Source: Chloroflexota bacterium
GTDB taxonomy: Bacteria > Chloroflexota > Dehalococcoidia > JACPEP01
DNA length: 64,000 nt
NCBI GenBank assembly: GCA_016183425.1
Contig: JACPEP010000039.1
Location: 1 to 64,000 of the forward strand
Direction: 5' to 3'
Part shown: in pieces, positions 7,964 through 16,272 of the stretch
How the letters are laid out: the number at the start of each line of letters is the position of its first letter
Numbering within the stretch: the stretch's first letter is position 1
The notes under the pieces: model-generated
Databases searched by the model: none
The model's input: the letters and a program-made list of their open reading frames with translations, nothing else
What the model was told of the DNA's origin: nothing
Translations under genes and position numbers: made by a program

Positions 7964-9010
7964 ATGTTCCCTCGGGGAGAAAGAGTTTTGTTAAGAAAGC
8001 GCCGTTTTTGGCTCGGATTGGCTGTTAGCCTCTTTTTTATGGTGCTCTTCTTGTATCGGACAGACTTTCGGGCCATGGGCGACGCCTTTTGGGGGGCAAA
8101 CTATCTGTTTGTCTTGCCCGCGGCGGCCGTATACTTTGTGGCTTTGTTCTTTAGGGTGGGGCGGTGGTATGTCCTTCTTCTTCCCATGAGGAGGATTGGC
8201 TTTCGCAATCTTTTCTCTGTAATGTCCGTTGGCTACATGGTGAACAATATCCTCCCCCTCCGTTTAGGAGACCTGGCGCGAGCCTATTTGCTAGGGGAGA
8301 AGGAGCACCTGAGCAAGGCGGCTGTCTTGGCCACGGTGGCCGGAGAACGTGTCTTGGATGGAGTAGCCCTTGTCCTCTTTCTGGTGGCCGGGGCCATGTT
8401 TGTTCCTCTGACACCCTTGCTGAGGGATATGACCCGTATTACCGCTCTTTTGTTCTTGGGTGCTTTGGTCCTTCTTATCCTTGTCAGCTTCAGGGGTGCC
8501 ATCCTGCACCGAGCTATGGCTTTGCCTTTTATCCCCCTTTCAATACAGGCTAAGGCTCAGGAAGTGGCGGGGCTTTTCCTGTCCGGGTTGAAAGCTATGA
8601 AAAGCTTGAGAGGCTTGGCCATGGCTTGCGCCTTATCCATCCTCATGTGGCTAGCTGAGGCAGCCATATTCTATATGGTGTCCCTATCGTTCTCTCTGGA
8701 ATTGCCATTTTGGGCTTTTATCATGGCCACGGCGGCGGCCAACCTGTCCATCAGCCTCCCCTCCTCCCAGGGGGGGATCGGCCCCTTCGAGGTCTTTACC
8801 CTCCAGGTGCTTTTGCTCTTCGGCTCCAACGCTGCCGTGGCTACGGCCTACGCCGTGGCTCTTCACGCTACTATTCTCTTGCCCGTGACCCTTTTGGGCC
8901 TTTACTACCTGGTAGCAAACCATCTGTCCCTGGGACGAATGGTAGCTGGGGAAGGGGCGACTGCCGCTAGAAGGGGTGTTAGATTGCCTTTGGAGAGGCG
9001 GGAACCCTGA
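7964..9010 (+). CDS. UPF0104 / lysylphosphatidylglycerol-synthase TM-region (flippase-like) protein
   Basis: About 348 residues with many hydrophobic segments and the family features FRVGRWYVLL, MSVGYMVNNILPLRLGDLARAYLLGEK and SLPSSQGGIGPFEV. This AglD/MprF-type membrane family is linked to lipid-linked sugar or lipid translocation and usually sits in envelope loci. I start it at ATG 7964 rather than TTG 7946, because the duplicated N-terminal fragment upstream begins at the matching Met. The last codons overlap the start of the FAD oxidoreductase, so the two are probably co-translated. Confidence 0.8.
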   Translation: MFPRGERVLLRKRRFWLGLAVSLFFMVLFLYRTDFRAMGDAFWGANYLFVLPAAAVYFVALFFRVGRWYVLLLPMRRIGFRNLFSVMSVGYMVNNILPLRLGDLARAYLLGEKEHLSKAAVLATVAGERVLDGVALVLFLVAGAMFVPLTPLLRDMTRITALLFLGALVLLILVSFRGAILHRAMALPFIPLSIQAKAQEVAGLFLSGLKAMKSLRGLAMACALSILMWLAEAAIFYMVSLSFSLELPFWAFIMATAAANLSISLPSSQGGIGPFEVFTLQVLLLFGSNAAVATAYAVALHATILLPVTLLGLYYLVANHLSLGRMVAGEGATAARRGVRLPLERREP

Positions 9011-10317
9011 AGGTAGGCATTATCGGGGGGGGCATTACCGGGCTCACCGCCGCTTACCGATTGTCCATGATGGGCCACCAGGTGGCCGTCTTCGAGGCGG
9101 CTCCTGGATTGGGGGGGCAGGTAGCTACCTGCCTGGTAGGAGGGGTGGCCGTTGAAAGATTCTACCACCACATTTTTACCAGTGATGAGGAAATAATAGG
9201 TCTTATCCAAGAGTTGGGCCTGGGGCCGCGGCTTAGGTGGCTGCCCTCTAGCGTGGGCCTGTACTATGGTGGCCGTGTCTACGATTTTACCACGCCCGGG
9301 CACCTTCTTCGTTTTCGCCCCCTTAGTCTGGTGGATCGCCTTCGTCTGGGATTGGTGAGTCTCTACCTCCGGCACCTGGGAGACTGGGCCCCTTTGGAGA
9401 AAATCACCGCCCAGGAGTGGATTACCCGTTTCGCCGGTGAAAGGAACTACCAGGTGGTGTGGGGCCCCTTGCTGCGGGGAAAGTTCGGGGACAAAGCCGC
9501 TCTGGTGGGCATGGTGTGGTTCTGGGGAAAAATGCGCACCCGCTTTGCCTCTCGAGGGCGGTCCATGCAACGGGAGCGGCTGGGCTATCTGGAGGGCAGC
9601 TTTGGCCTTCTCATCGATGCTATGGCGGAAAGAATTCGCAACCAGGGAGGCCAGATTCATCTAAGTGCTCCCGTGACGGGCATAAGAGTGGAGGGGCAAA
9701 AGGTAGCTGGGTTGGAAGCGGGGGGTGGAGTCCATCCCTGCCAGGCGGTTGTCGCCACTGTGGCCTCCCCCATTTTCCTTCGTCTGGTGCCTGGGTTGGG
9801 TGGGGATTATGCCCAAAAACTGGAATCAGCCCGCTATCAGGCAACCCTGTGTCTCTTATTGGTTTTGAGACATTCTCTGTCTCATATTTACTGGCTTAAC
9901 ATCGGAGACCCAGAGTTTCCCTTTGTGGGCGCCATAGAGCACACCAATCTGGTAGACCCTTCCTTTTACGATGGCAGGAGAATCCTCTATCTATCCAACT
10001 ATCTGGACCCTGGCGACCCACTTTATCCGGCCACGGCGCTACAGATTCTGGAAAAATACATCCCCTATCTGCAGCGCGTCAACCCCCGTTTCCAGAAGGA
10101 TTGGATTGAAAAGTATTTTCTTTTCCGAGACGAGGCGGCCCAGCCTATTATTACCACTCACTACTCTGTTCCCTCCCATGTTACTCCTATCCAGGGCCTC
10201 TATCTGGCTAATAGCACCCAAATCTACCCTCAGGACCGCGGGATGAACTATAGCATCCATTTGGGTAACGAAGTGGCCCGGATAGCGAGTATGTTATCAT
10301 TAAAAGAAGGGGACTAA
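9007..10317 (+). CDS. NAD(P)/FAD-dependent oxidoreductase (amine-oxidase/HemY-like fold) with CTG start
   Basis: The dinucleotide-binding fold (KVGIIGGGITGLTAAYRL, then VAVFEAAPGLGGQ) begins at base 9010, upstream of any ATG, GTG or TTG in this frame; the frame is closed by a stop at 8980. The best start is CTG 9007, eight bases after GGAGAGG (8992-8998) and overlapping the preceding TGA as CTGA. From CTG the protein has 436 residues. The family contains FAD-dependent desaturases and oxidases acting on isoprenoids, porphyrins or amines. The substrate is unknown. Partners are the upstream flippase-like protein and the downstream methyltransferase. Confidence 0.75.
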   Translation: MKVGIIGGGITGLTAAYRLSMMGHQVAVFEAAPGLGGQVATCLVGGVAVERFYHHIFTSDEEIIGLIQELGLGPRLRWLPSSVGLYYGGRVYDFTTPGHLLRFRPLSLVDRLRLGLVSLYLRHLGDWAPLEKITAQEWITRFAGERNYQVVWGPLLRGKFGDKAALVGMVWFWGKMRTRFASRGRSMQRERLGYLEGSFGLLIDAMAERIRNQGGQIHLSAPVTGIRVEGQKVAGLEAGGGVHPCQAVVATVASPIFLRLVPGLGGDYAQKLESARYQATLCLLLVLRHSLSHIYWLNIGDPEFPFVGAIEHTNLVDPSFYDGRRILYLSNYLDPGDPLYPATALQILEKYIPYLQRVNPRFQKDWIEKYFLFRDEAAQPIITTHYSVPSHVTPIQGLYLANSTQIYPQDRGMNYSIHLGNEVARIASMLSLKEGD

Positions 10318-10349
10318 AACTTTATATTCCTCTTCAGAGGAGCTTCAGA

Positions 10350-10964
10350 ATGTCCATAGAGGCTTCAACCCATTACAGGGAGCGAGTGGAGGAGTGGGAC
10401 CGTACATATCGCTACTCGCACCATTTTGTTCCCTGGGAGGCGTGGCAGCCTTCTCCTGATTTGATTCGGTTAGTTGAAAGGGGGGAGATTAAAAAGGGGC
10501 AGAGAGCACTAGACCTGGGATGCGGCTTGGGGACGCAAAGCCTCTATTTGACCTCTCAAGGTGTGGAGGTGGTGGGACTGGACATCTCGCCCGCTGCTTT
10601 GGGCTACGCTGTAAAGCGGACTTCAGGTGGGGGCGGCGCCCCTCGCTTTCTCGTCGGGGATGCTCTGTCTCTGCCCTTTGCCGACGAAAGCTTTGATTTG
10701 GTTTATGACCGAGGTTGCTTCCACCATCAGGAGTTAGGGGGGCGGTTCACATATATGAGAGAGGTGGCGCGGGTGCTGAGAGTCGGTGGCGGATACCAGC
10801 TTATCGCTTTTCAGCATCGTATTTCTTCCCAAGGGATTTACGAGCTTTTCGGCTCTCACTTTATTGTCTTATCCATAGAATCGGCTCAGTTTCGGGAAAG
10901 GCTTAGCGGCATCTTGAGATATTTTTACTGCGCTTTCATGCGAAAGCGAGCTATCCGCGACTAA
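10350..10964 (+). CDS. Class I SAM-dependent methyltransferase
   Basis: The 204-residue protein has the Rossmann methyltransferase motifs: ALDLGCGLGTQSLYL (motif I), VVGLDIS (acidic residue that binds the ribose), GDALSLPF and FDLVYDRGCFHH. AGAGGAG precedes the ATG. It follows the FAD oxidoreductase by about 30 bases, so it is likely in the same transcript. The substrate cannot be told. The 3' end overlaps by 14 bases with the end of the convergent EamA gene. Confidence 0.8.
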   Translation: MSIEASTHYRERVEEWDRTYRYSHHFVPWEAWQPSPDLIRLVERGEIKKGQRALDLGCGLGTQSLYLTSQGVEVVGLDISPAALGYAVKRTSGGGGAPRFLVGDALSLPFADESFDLVYDRGCFHHQELGGRFTYMREVARVLRVGGGYQLIAFQHRISSQGIYELFGSHFIVLSIESAQFRERLSGILRYFYCAFMRKRAIRD

Positions 10965-11388
10965 CAAGGATGGCACCGGCCACGACCAGCACACTGCCCA
11001 GGATGACCTGCCAGGTGATCCTTTCCCAGCGCTGAAAGAATATACGGGCCCCCAGCATAGTAATCAAAGGGCTGAGGCTGGTGAGGGGGCCGACCACCGT
11101 TACGGGGGCCAGGCCCAGGGCCACGAAACGCAGCAGGGTTCCCACCCCTGAGAGCAAGCCGGCGGTGAACATGGCGACGATGGCCCGGCGAGGAGCCGGC
11201 TCGGGCGAGATAACCTGCCTCCATCCCACTGCCCAGAGGATGAGGGTGCCTACCCAAAAGGATATGGTTACCCCCACCAGAGGCGTGGTGAGCTGTAATA
11301 TGCCGCCCTTTATTATCACCGCCGTACTGCCGTAGCACAAAGCAGAGGCGAAGGAGAAAAGATAGCCCTGAAGCCGTACTCCCTTCAT
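10951..11388 (-). CDS. Half-size EamA/DMT transporter, subunit 2
   Basis: About 145 residues with roughly five hydrophobic helices, the size of a single EamA domain rather than the usual ten-helix transporter. I start it at ATG 11388, which has GGGGAG 7 bases upstream; a GTG at 11403 is possible. The upstream gene encodes a second half-size EamA protein that ends 5 bases before it, so the pair probably forms a heterodimer equal to one full drug/metabolite transporter. The substrate is unknown. Confidence 0.75.
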   Translation of the reverse strand: MKGVRLQGYLFSFASALCYGSTAVIIKGGILQLTTPLVGVTISFWVGTLILWAVGWRQVISPEPAPRRAIVAMFTAGLLSGVGTLLRFVALGLAPVTVVGPLTSLSPLITMLGARIFFQRWERITWQVILGSVLVVAGAILVSRG

Positions 11389-11392
11389 GGTG

Positions 11393-11812
11393 TTACTCCC
11401 CACTGACCAAGAGGGCTATCCCGGTGGCCACAGAAAGGGTGCCCAATAAAATAGGCCATGTTAGAGGTTCTTTCAAAATGGTGACCGCCATGACCATGGA
11501 AACCACGGGATTGGCGGAGCGTATGATGGAGGCACGGACGACGCCGATGTCCCGGACTCCCAGGTAGTTGAAGGTGCGTCCCAAGGGATAGTGGAGGATG
11601 CCCATAATCCCTGCCCAGAAAACGACGAGCAGGGAGGCAGCCAGAAACCGGTCAAGTTCCAGGAATAGGGTGGCCAGGGTGGTCAGCAAAAGGCTGGCCA
11701 AAAGCGAGACGCGGCTCCCCCGAGCGGGCTTTAGGTGTTGCAGACCGGCCCGGGCGAAAAGATCGTTGACCCCATAGGCGACTGCCGAGATGATGGCGGC
11801 CAAAGCCCCCAT
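11393..11812 (-). CDS. Half-size EamA/DMT transporter, subunit 1
   Basis: The 139-residue, five-helix EamA-domain protein begins MGALAAIISAVAYGVNDLF and contains the family's SANPVVSMVMAV and GIALLVSGE ends. AGAAGGAGA sits 7 bases before ATG 11812. It is translated just ahead of the second half-transporter. An ancestral full-length gene split by a frameshift is an alternative, but both halves have their own start and Shine-Dalgarno. Confidence 0.75.
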   Translation of the reverse strand: MGALAAIISAVAYGVNDLFARAGLQHLKPARGSRVSLLASLLLTTLATLFLELDRFLAASLLVVFWAGIMGILHYPLGRTFNYLGVRDIGVVRASIIRSANPVVSMVMAVTILKEPLTWPILLGTLSVATGIALLVSGE

Positions 11813-11863
11813 ATTCTTGTCTCCTTCTATCTAAATTTAATGACCTGCTTATAAGACATGCAG

Positions 11864-11902
11864 AAAGGGAGTGAACCGAGGAACGGGTTCACTCCCTTCT
11901 TT
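11864..11902 (-). terminator. Strong stem-loop terminator after the EF-G-like gene
   Basis: A 13-bp perfect stem (AAGGGAGTGAACC with its complement) encloses an 8-base loop at 11865-11898, flanked by A/T runs on both sides. It follows the stop of the EF-G-like gene on the minus strand by about 25 bases and precedes the EamA pair, so it separates the two units. Confidence 0.7.
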
Positions 11903-11926
11903 GCCAACACACCCGTCTTTGTCCCT

Positions 11927-13990
11927 CTATCCCTTTTCTGCCTCTTTCTTTGCGGCGTTGATAATGTTTTGGGCAGTATAAGAGGGCACCTCCTCGTAGT
12001 GGCTGAACTCCATGGTGTAGCTGCCTCGCCCCTGGGTTATAGAGCGGATTTCAGTGGCGTAACGTAAGAGCTCTGCCAGGGGTGCCTCAGCTTCAATGGT
12101 ACTTCGCCCGTCCTCTGATAGGGTGTGAAGAACCCGCGCCCGCTTGCTGTTGAGGATACCGATGGTCTCCCCCATGTAGCTGTCCGGCACCGTCACTCGA
12201 AGGTTCATGATAGGCTCTAGGATAACAGGGTGACCTTGGGTCAAGCCCTTTTTCACCGCCTGCATGGCGGCGATTTTGAAAGAAATGTCCGAGGAGTCCA
12301 CGGCGTGGTAGCTGCCGTCGTAGAGAGTCACCTTGAGATCGGCCACGGGATAGTTAGCCAATACTCCCTCCTGAACTGCCTCCATGACACCCTTCTCCAC
12401 CGCTGGGATATAGTTTTTGGGTACTACCCCGCCCACGATGTGTTCCTCGAAGGCCACTCCTGAGCCTCTAGGCATCGGTTGTAGCTCCAGAAGCACATGG
12501 CCATACTGTCCATGGCCGCCCGTCTGTTTCTTGTGTTTATATTCCGCTTTCATAGGGATGGTGACGGTCTCCTTATAAGGCACCTTGGGGAGCTGAACAT
12601 TTACCTCCACCCCAAACTTTCGGCGCATACGCTCCATGGTGACATCTACGTGGACTTCTCCCATGCCTACCAGGATGGTCTCCAGGGTGTCCGGGTCTTT
12701 TCTTACCTGGATGGTTTGATCCTCTTCTGTCATTCGGGCGAGGACGGTGCTCATCTTGTCCAGGTCCGCTTTCGTTTTGGGACTGACAGCGCTGGCAAAT
12801 TGGGAAGAGGGGAAGGCAATAGGAGGCAATATTACCGGGTGTTCCCGCTGGCATAGAGTATCGCCGGTGCTGGTATCGGACAGTTTGGCTACTGCGCCAA
12901 TGTCGCCCGCCCCCAGCTGGGGGACGGGCTCCTGGGTTTTGCCCCGAAGTGTGAATAGTTGCCCGATGCGCTCTTGCTTGCCTCGAGAGGAGTTCCAAAC
13001 CGACGAGTCGCTGTAAAGGGTGCCCGAAAAAACCCTTAGGTAGGTCAGCTTACCGATATAGGGGTCCGTGGTAGTTTTAAATACCTGCGCCGCCAAGGGG
13101 GATGTGGGCTCTGGCTCCATGAGCTCCTCACCTTGAGGGGTGGTGGCCCGTATTGTTCCCCTCTCTTTAGGGGAGGGTAGGAGCTTACATAAGGCGTCAA
13201 TGAAGGGGATGGTGCCGATGTTGCGGAGGGAGGATGTGGCCAGCACCGGCACTATTTTGTCCTCTTTTACCCCTTTGGCCAGGGCTTGCCACAGCTCTGC
13301 ATCAGAAATAGTCTCTCCTCCCAGATAGCGATCGGTGAGGGCGTCATCGGTCTCTGCTATCGTCTCCACCAGCTTGTCCCGAAAGCTCTCAATGTCTTCC
13401 TCCAGCGCTTCGGAGGGGGAGACCGCTTCCTCTTTAGAGTTCAGGTATGCCTTTCGGGAGAGAAGGTCCACCGTTCCCCGAAAATCGCTTTGAGCGCCTA
13501 TGGGAAGCTGCAAGGGCAGACAGTGGCGGCCGAAGAGGTCCTGAATCTGGTTCAAGCTGCGTCGAAAGTCGGCGTTTTCCCGATCCATCTTGTTGACGAG
13601 AATGAGGCGGGGGAGCTGTCTCTCATTAGCATATTGCCACACTTGCTCGGTGCCTACCTCTACCCCCGATGCCGCGCAGACCACCAGCACCACCCCGTCG
13701 GCGGCGTGGATACCCGCCTTGACCTCGCCCACGAAGTCGGCATAGCCGGGGGTGTCGATGACATTTATCTTGGTTTCCCGCCACGAAAAGGGAAGAAGGG
13801 AGAGGCTGATGCTGATCCGCCGTTTCACCTCCTCTGGCTCGTAATCGGAGGTGGTGTTGCCTTCTTCCACCTTACCCAGCCTGCTTATAGCACCCGCGTT
13901 GTAGAGCATGGCTTCAGCCAAAGAGGTCTTCCCGGCGCTGACATGGGAGAGCAAAACCACGTTGCGGATGTTTTCCGTTGCTGTCATCAT
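11927..13990 (-). CDS. Elongation factor G-like GTPase (EF-G2 type)
   Basis: The 687-residue protein has the five-domain EF-G layout: G1 SHVSAGKTSL, G3 DTPGYADF, G4 NKMD, then domain IV (GGHGQYGHV) and a C-terminal SITQGRGSYTMEFSHYEEVP. The switch I segment, normally RGITI in canonical EF-G, reads RRISIS, and the P-loop lacks the usual H-x-D/A-H. It belongs to the EF-G2 paralogue group, whose exact role is not settled, rather than to the housekeeping factor. ATG 13990 or the next ATG at 13987 fits the AAGGGA Shine-Dalgarno. It has its own promoter and terminator. Confidence 0.85.
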   Translation of the reverse strand: MMTATENIRNVVLLSHVSAGKTSLAEAMLYNAGAISRLGKVEEGNTTSDYEPEEVKRRISISLSLLPFSWRETKINVIDTPGYADFVGEVKAGIHAADGVVLVVCAASGVEVGTEQVWQYANERQLPRLILVNKMDRENADFRRSLNQIQDLFGRHCLPLQLPIGAQSDFRGTVDLLSRKAYLNSKEEAVSPSEALEEDIESFRDKLVETIAETDDALTDRYLGGETISDAELWQALAKGVKEDKIVPVLATSSLRNIGTIPFIDALCKLLPSPKERGTIRATTPQGEELMEPEPTSPLAAQVFKTTTDPYIGKLTYLRVFSGTLYSDSSVWNSSRGKQERIGQLFTLRGKTQEPVPQLGAGDIGAVAKLSDTSTGDTLCQREHPVILPPIAFPSSQFASAVSPKTKADLDKMSTVLARMTEEDQTIQVRKDPDTLETILVGMGEVHVDVTMERMRRKFGVEVNVQLPKVPYKETVTIPMKAEYKHKKQTGGHGQYGHVLLELQPMPRGSGVAFEEHIVGGVVPKNYIPAVEKGVMEAVQEGVLANYPVADLKVTLYDGSYHAVDSSDISFKIAAMQAVKKGLTQGHPVILEPIMNLRVTVPDSYMGETIGILNSKRARVLHTLSEDGRSTIEAEAPLAELLRYATEIRSITQGRGSYTMEFSHYEEVPSYTAQNIINAAKKEAEKG

Positions 13991-14032
13991 GTCGTTCCCT
14001 TCTTAATTCGGTGATATTTCTTTGCCCCTTGA

Positions 14033-14061
14033 ATTGTATCTAAGTTGGCGCTTTCTGGCAA
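14033..14061 (-). promoter_or_regulatory. Sigma-70 type promoter of the EF-G-like gene
   Basis: On the minus strand TTGCCA (14061-14056), a 17-base spacer and TACAAT (14038-14033) lie about 43 bases before the start codon. Confidence 0.7.
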
Positions 14062-14093
14062 CTTATTCTAGCTAAGGAACAAAGGGCAAACCC

Positions 14094-14122
14094 TTGACCA
14101 AGCCTAACGCCGAGAATACAAT
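14094..14122 (+). promoter_or_regulatory. Sigma-70 type promoter of the enoyl-CoA hydratase gene
   Basis: TTGACC (14094-14099), a 17-base spacer and TACAAT (14117-14122) lie 42 bases before the ATG. It is divergent from the EF-G promoter, the two -35 boxes being about 33 bases apart. Confidence 0.7.
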
Positions 14123-14164
14123 AGGCCTAAAGTTCGCTGTATTTACAGAGGAAGGAGACTTGAG

Positions 14165-15022
14165 ATGAGCTACCAGAATATTATCTACCAAAAAGAGGAG
14201 TCCCTTGTGCGCATTATTCTCAACCGCCCGGAGAAGCTAAACGCCTTGAGCTATGCTTTGAGGCAAGAACTGGTTTCCGCTCTGAAAGAGGCGGAGCGGG
14301 ATGATGCGGTTCGGGTCATCATTCTGAAGGGGGCCGGGCGCGCCTTCAGCGCGGGGTACGATCTCACCCCCGCTCAGCCGTCGCCCAACCGGCCACCCCA
14401 GGGATACTACATAGCGCCGCGGCTAGACCGAGTCTCTGGCCAGTATCATTTCGACATCATAAAAACATACTGGGTTATTTGGGACCTTCTCAAGCCAGTC
14501 ATCGCTCAGATTCATGGCTACTGCCTGGCCGGGGCCACGGAGTTGACATCCATGTGCGATATCCGTTTTGTAGCCGAGGATGCCCAGGTCGGATACCCTC
14601 CGGTGAGAAACCTGGCCTTTGGCAACGTTCTTTATGCGCCCTGGCTTATGGGCATCACCAAGGCCAAGGAGTATATGTTTACCGGCGATTCCATGAGTGG
14701 TCACGAGGCCCATCGGGTGGGCTGGGCCACCCGGGTCTACCCAGCCGACCAACTGGAGGAGGAGACGGAAAAGTTTGCTCGGCGAATGGCTCTCATCGAG
14801 ACGGACCTGATTATGATGACCAAGCGGGCCATAAACCGCACCTTCGAGATTATGGGCTTCAGGACGGCTTTAGACGTGGCGGCCGATCTCAGCGCTTTGA
14901 CGGGCTTTAGACCCAGCGGTGGTGAATTTGGCAAAGCCATCCAGGAAAAGGGGCTCAAAGGGGCTCTGGAGGCCAGGGACGGGGCCTTCGCCGACTACCG
15001 TACTTCTAAATCGGCAATATGA
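14165..15022 (+). CDS. Enoyl-CoA hydratase/isomerase family protein
   Basis: The 285-residue crotonase-fold protein has the substrate loop (RPEKLNALSYALRQEL), the first oxyanion segment (GAGRAFSAGYDL) and the second (GYCLAGATELTSMCDIRFVAEDA). It starts at ATG 14165 after GGAAGGAG. The family hydrates or isomerises acyl-CoA thioesters. The protein is slightly longer than the usual ~260 residues because of an insert after SAGYDL. No other beta-oxidation gene is nearby, so the substrate and pathway are open. Confidence 0.8.
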   Translation: MSYQNIIYQKEESLVRIILNRPEKLNALSYALRQELVSALKEAERDDAVRVIILKGAGRAFSAGYDLTPAQPSPNRPPQGYYIAPRLDRVSGQYHFDIIKTYWVIWDLLKPVIAQIHGYCLAGATELTSMCDIRFVAEDAQVGYPPVRNLAFGNVLYAPWLMGITKAKEYMFTGDSMSGHEAHRVGWATRVYPADQLEEETEKFARRMALIETDLIMMTKRAINRTFEIMGFRTALDVAADLSALTGFRPSGGEFGKAIQEKGLKGALEARDGAFADYRTSKSAI

Positions 15023-15132
15023 CGCCCGGCCGGGGTCTTTCCGAATTTAGGGTGCCTTTGCTCCCGAAGAGAACAAAAGCTTTTAAGCCCATGTAAAGTG
15101 GGCCATAGTCATTAAGAAGGACAGCTATCGCT

Positions 15133-16224
15133 GTGGAGCAGCACCTTGGCCTGCGTTGGCTGATAGTCTTACTGGCGGCAGGCGTCGCCCTTTATTTGGG
15201 GCAGACCCTATGGCAAGCGGGTATCTACTTTGCCGATATTATCCTAGTCTTTTTCCTGTCCTGGTTGGTAGCTTTTGTCCTCAGCCCTGTATCACGTTTC
15301 TTGATGCGGCATTCTCTGCCCCCCCTGGCGGCGGTAAGTGCCGTCTATCTGGGGCTGATTCTATTATTGGTGGCGGTGGGTTTCCTTATCTTACCGCTGA
15401 CCGTCTCTCAGCTTCAACAACTGGGGGGAAACCTGCCTACTTATGTAGAGAGAATGCCGATGTTTGTCTCCCAGTCCCAGGATGAGCTTCGAGCGCGGGG
15501 TATTCCCATCGATCTGGTAGCTATCTACAATCAGCAAGACCTGCTGCGACGGGCCGAGAACCTGGGTGCCATTATAGCTCAAAACGCTTTGTTCCTGGCT
15601 CAAAGCGCTGCCTTGACGGCCTTTAATACTGTCCTGGTGCTGGTGCTGTCTTTTTACATCATGTTGGACGGCGATCGGATAATTGATAGGGTGGTAAGTC
15701 TGCTGCCGCTACGGTACCAGGATGGGGCTCGTCTCTTGCGGGCCAACGTGGAGCGAACCTTTGGTGGCTATATCCGAGGCTCCCTGTTGCTCGGCCTGAT
15801 CTATGGCGCTGGTACCGCCCTGGTCATGTTTCATCAGGGACTGGGATTTGTTCTGCCGGTAAGTGCCTTCGCTGGTGCCATGATGTTCATTCCTTTCTTC
15901 GGTTCCATTCTAGCCATGGTGCCCCCTTTGTTTATCGCCCTTTTTACCGGGTCTCTGAATAAAGTTGTCATCGTCTTCGTGGTACTCCTGATATGGCAGC
16001 AAATTATACTTCATCTGGTGTCGCCTAGAGTCTTGGGTCACCAGTTGGGCATACATCCTCTCCTGGTCCTGTTCTCTTTGCTGGTGGGCGCTAAGCTGGC
16101 CGGTTTTTGGGGAGTGCTTTTTGGCGTTCCGGTGGCGGCCGCCGCCTACTCCATGGTGATTCCTTTTCTTCAGCGCACCAGCGAGAATCGAGAGGAGCCT
16201 TCCGCCGGGGGAGGGGCTCCCTGA
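15133..16224 (+). CDS. AI-2E family (PerM-type) membrane transporter
   Basis: The 363-residue protein has about eight hydrophobic segments and the family's pattern: N-terminal pair of helices with FLSWLVAFVLSPVSRFL, a soluble middle domain (residues ~95-150), then GGYIRGSLLLGLIYG and the C-terminal HLVSPRVLGHQLGIHPLLVLFSLL region. It starts at GTG 15133 after AAGAAGGA. Members include quorum-signal exporters and Na+/H+ antiporters; the substrate cannot be told. galU follows 48 bases downstream in the same direction. Confidence 0.85.
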   Translation: MEQHLGLRWLIVLLAAGVALYLGQTLWQAGIYFADIILVFFLSWLVAFVLSPVSRFLMRHSLPPLAAVSAVYLGLILLLVAVGFLILPLTVSQLQQLGGNLPTYVERMPMFVSQSQDELRARGIPIDLVAIYNQQDLLRRAENLGAIIAQNALFLAQSAALTAFNTVLVLVLSFYIMLDGDRIIDRVVSLLPLRYQDGARLLRANVERTFGGYIRGSLLLGLIYGAGTALVMFHQGLGFVLPVSAFAGAMMFIPFFGSILAMVPPLFIALFTGSLNKVVIVFVVLLIWQQIILHLVSPRVLGHQLGIHPLLVLFSLLVGAKLAGFWGVLFGVPVAAAAYSMVIPFLQRTSENREEPSAGGGAP

Positions 16225-16272
16225 TGAAGGATACTCTACATAACAATAGAACAGCCCGGAAAGGAGCTTATA

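Noticed and set aside
7760-9010. Read-through of TGA 7922 as selenocysteine to fuse the fragment with the flippase-like gene
   Set aside because: The frames do match and a tRNA-Sec exists, but the fragment duplicates the start of the intact protein, and Sec has no precedent in this membrane family. Duplication and decay is simpler.
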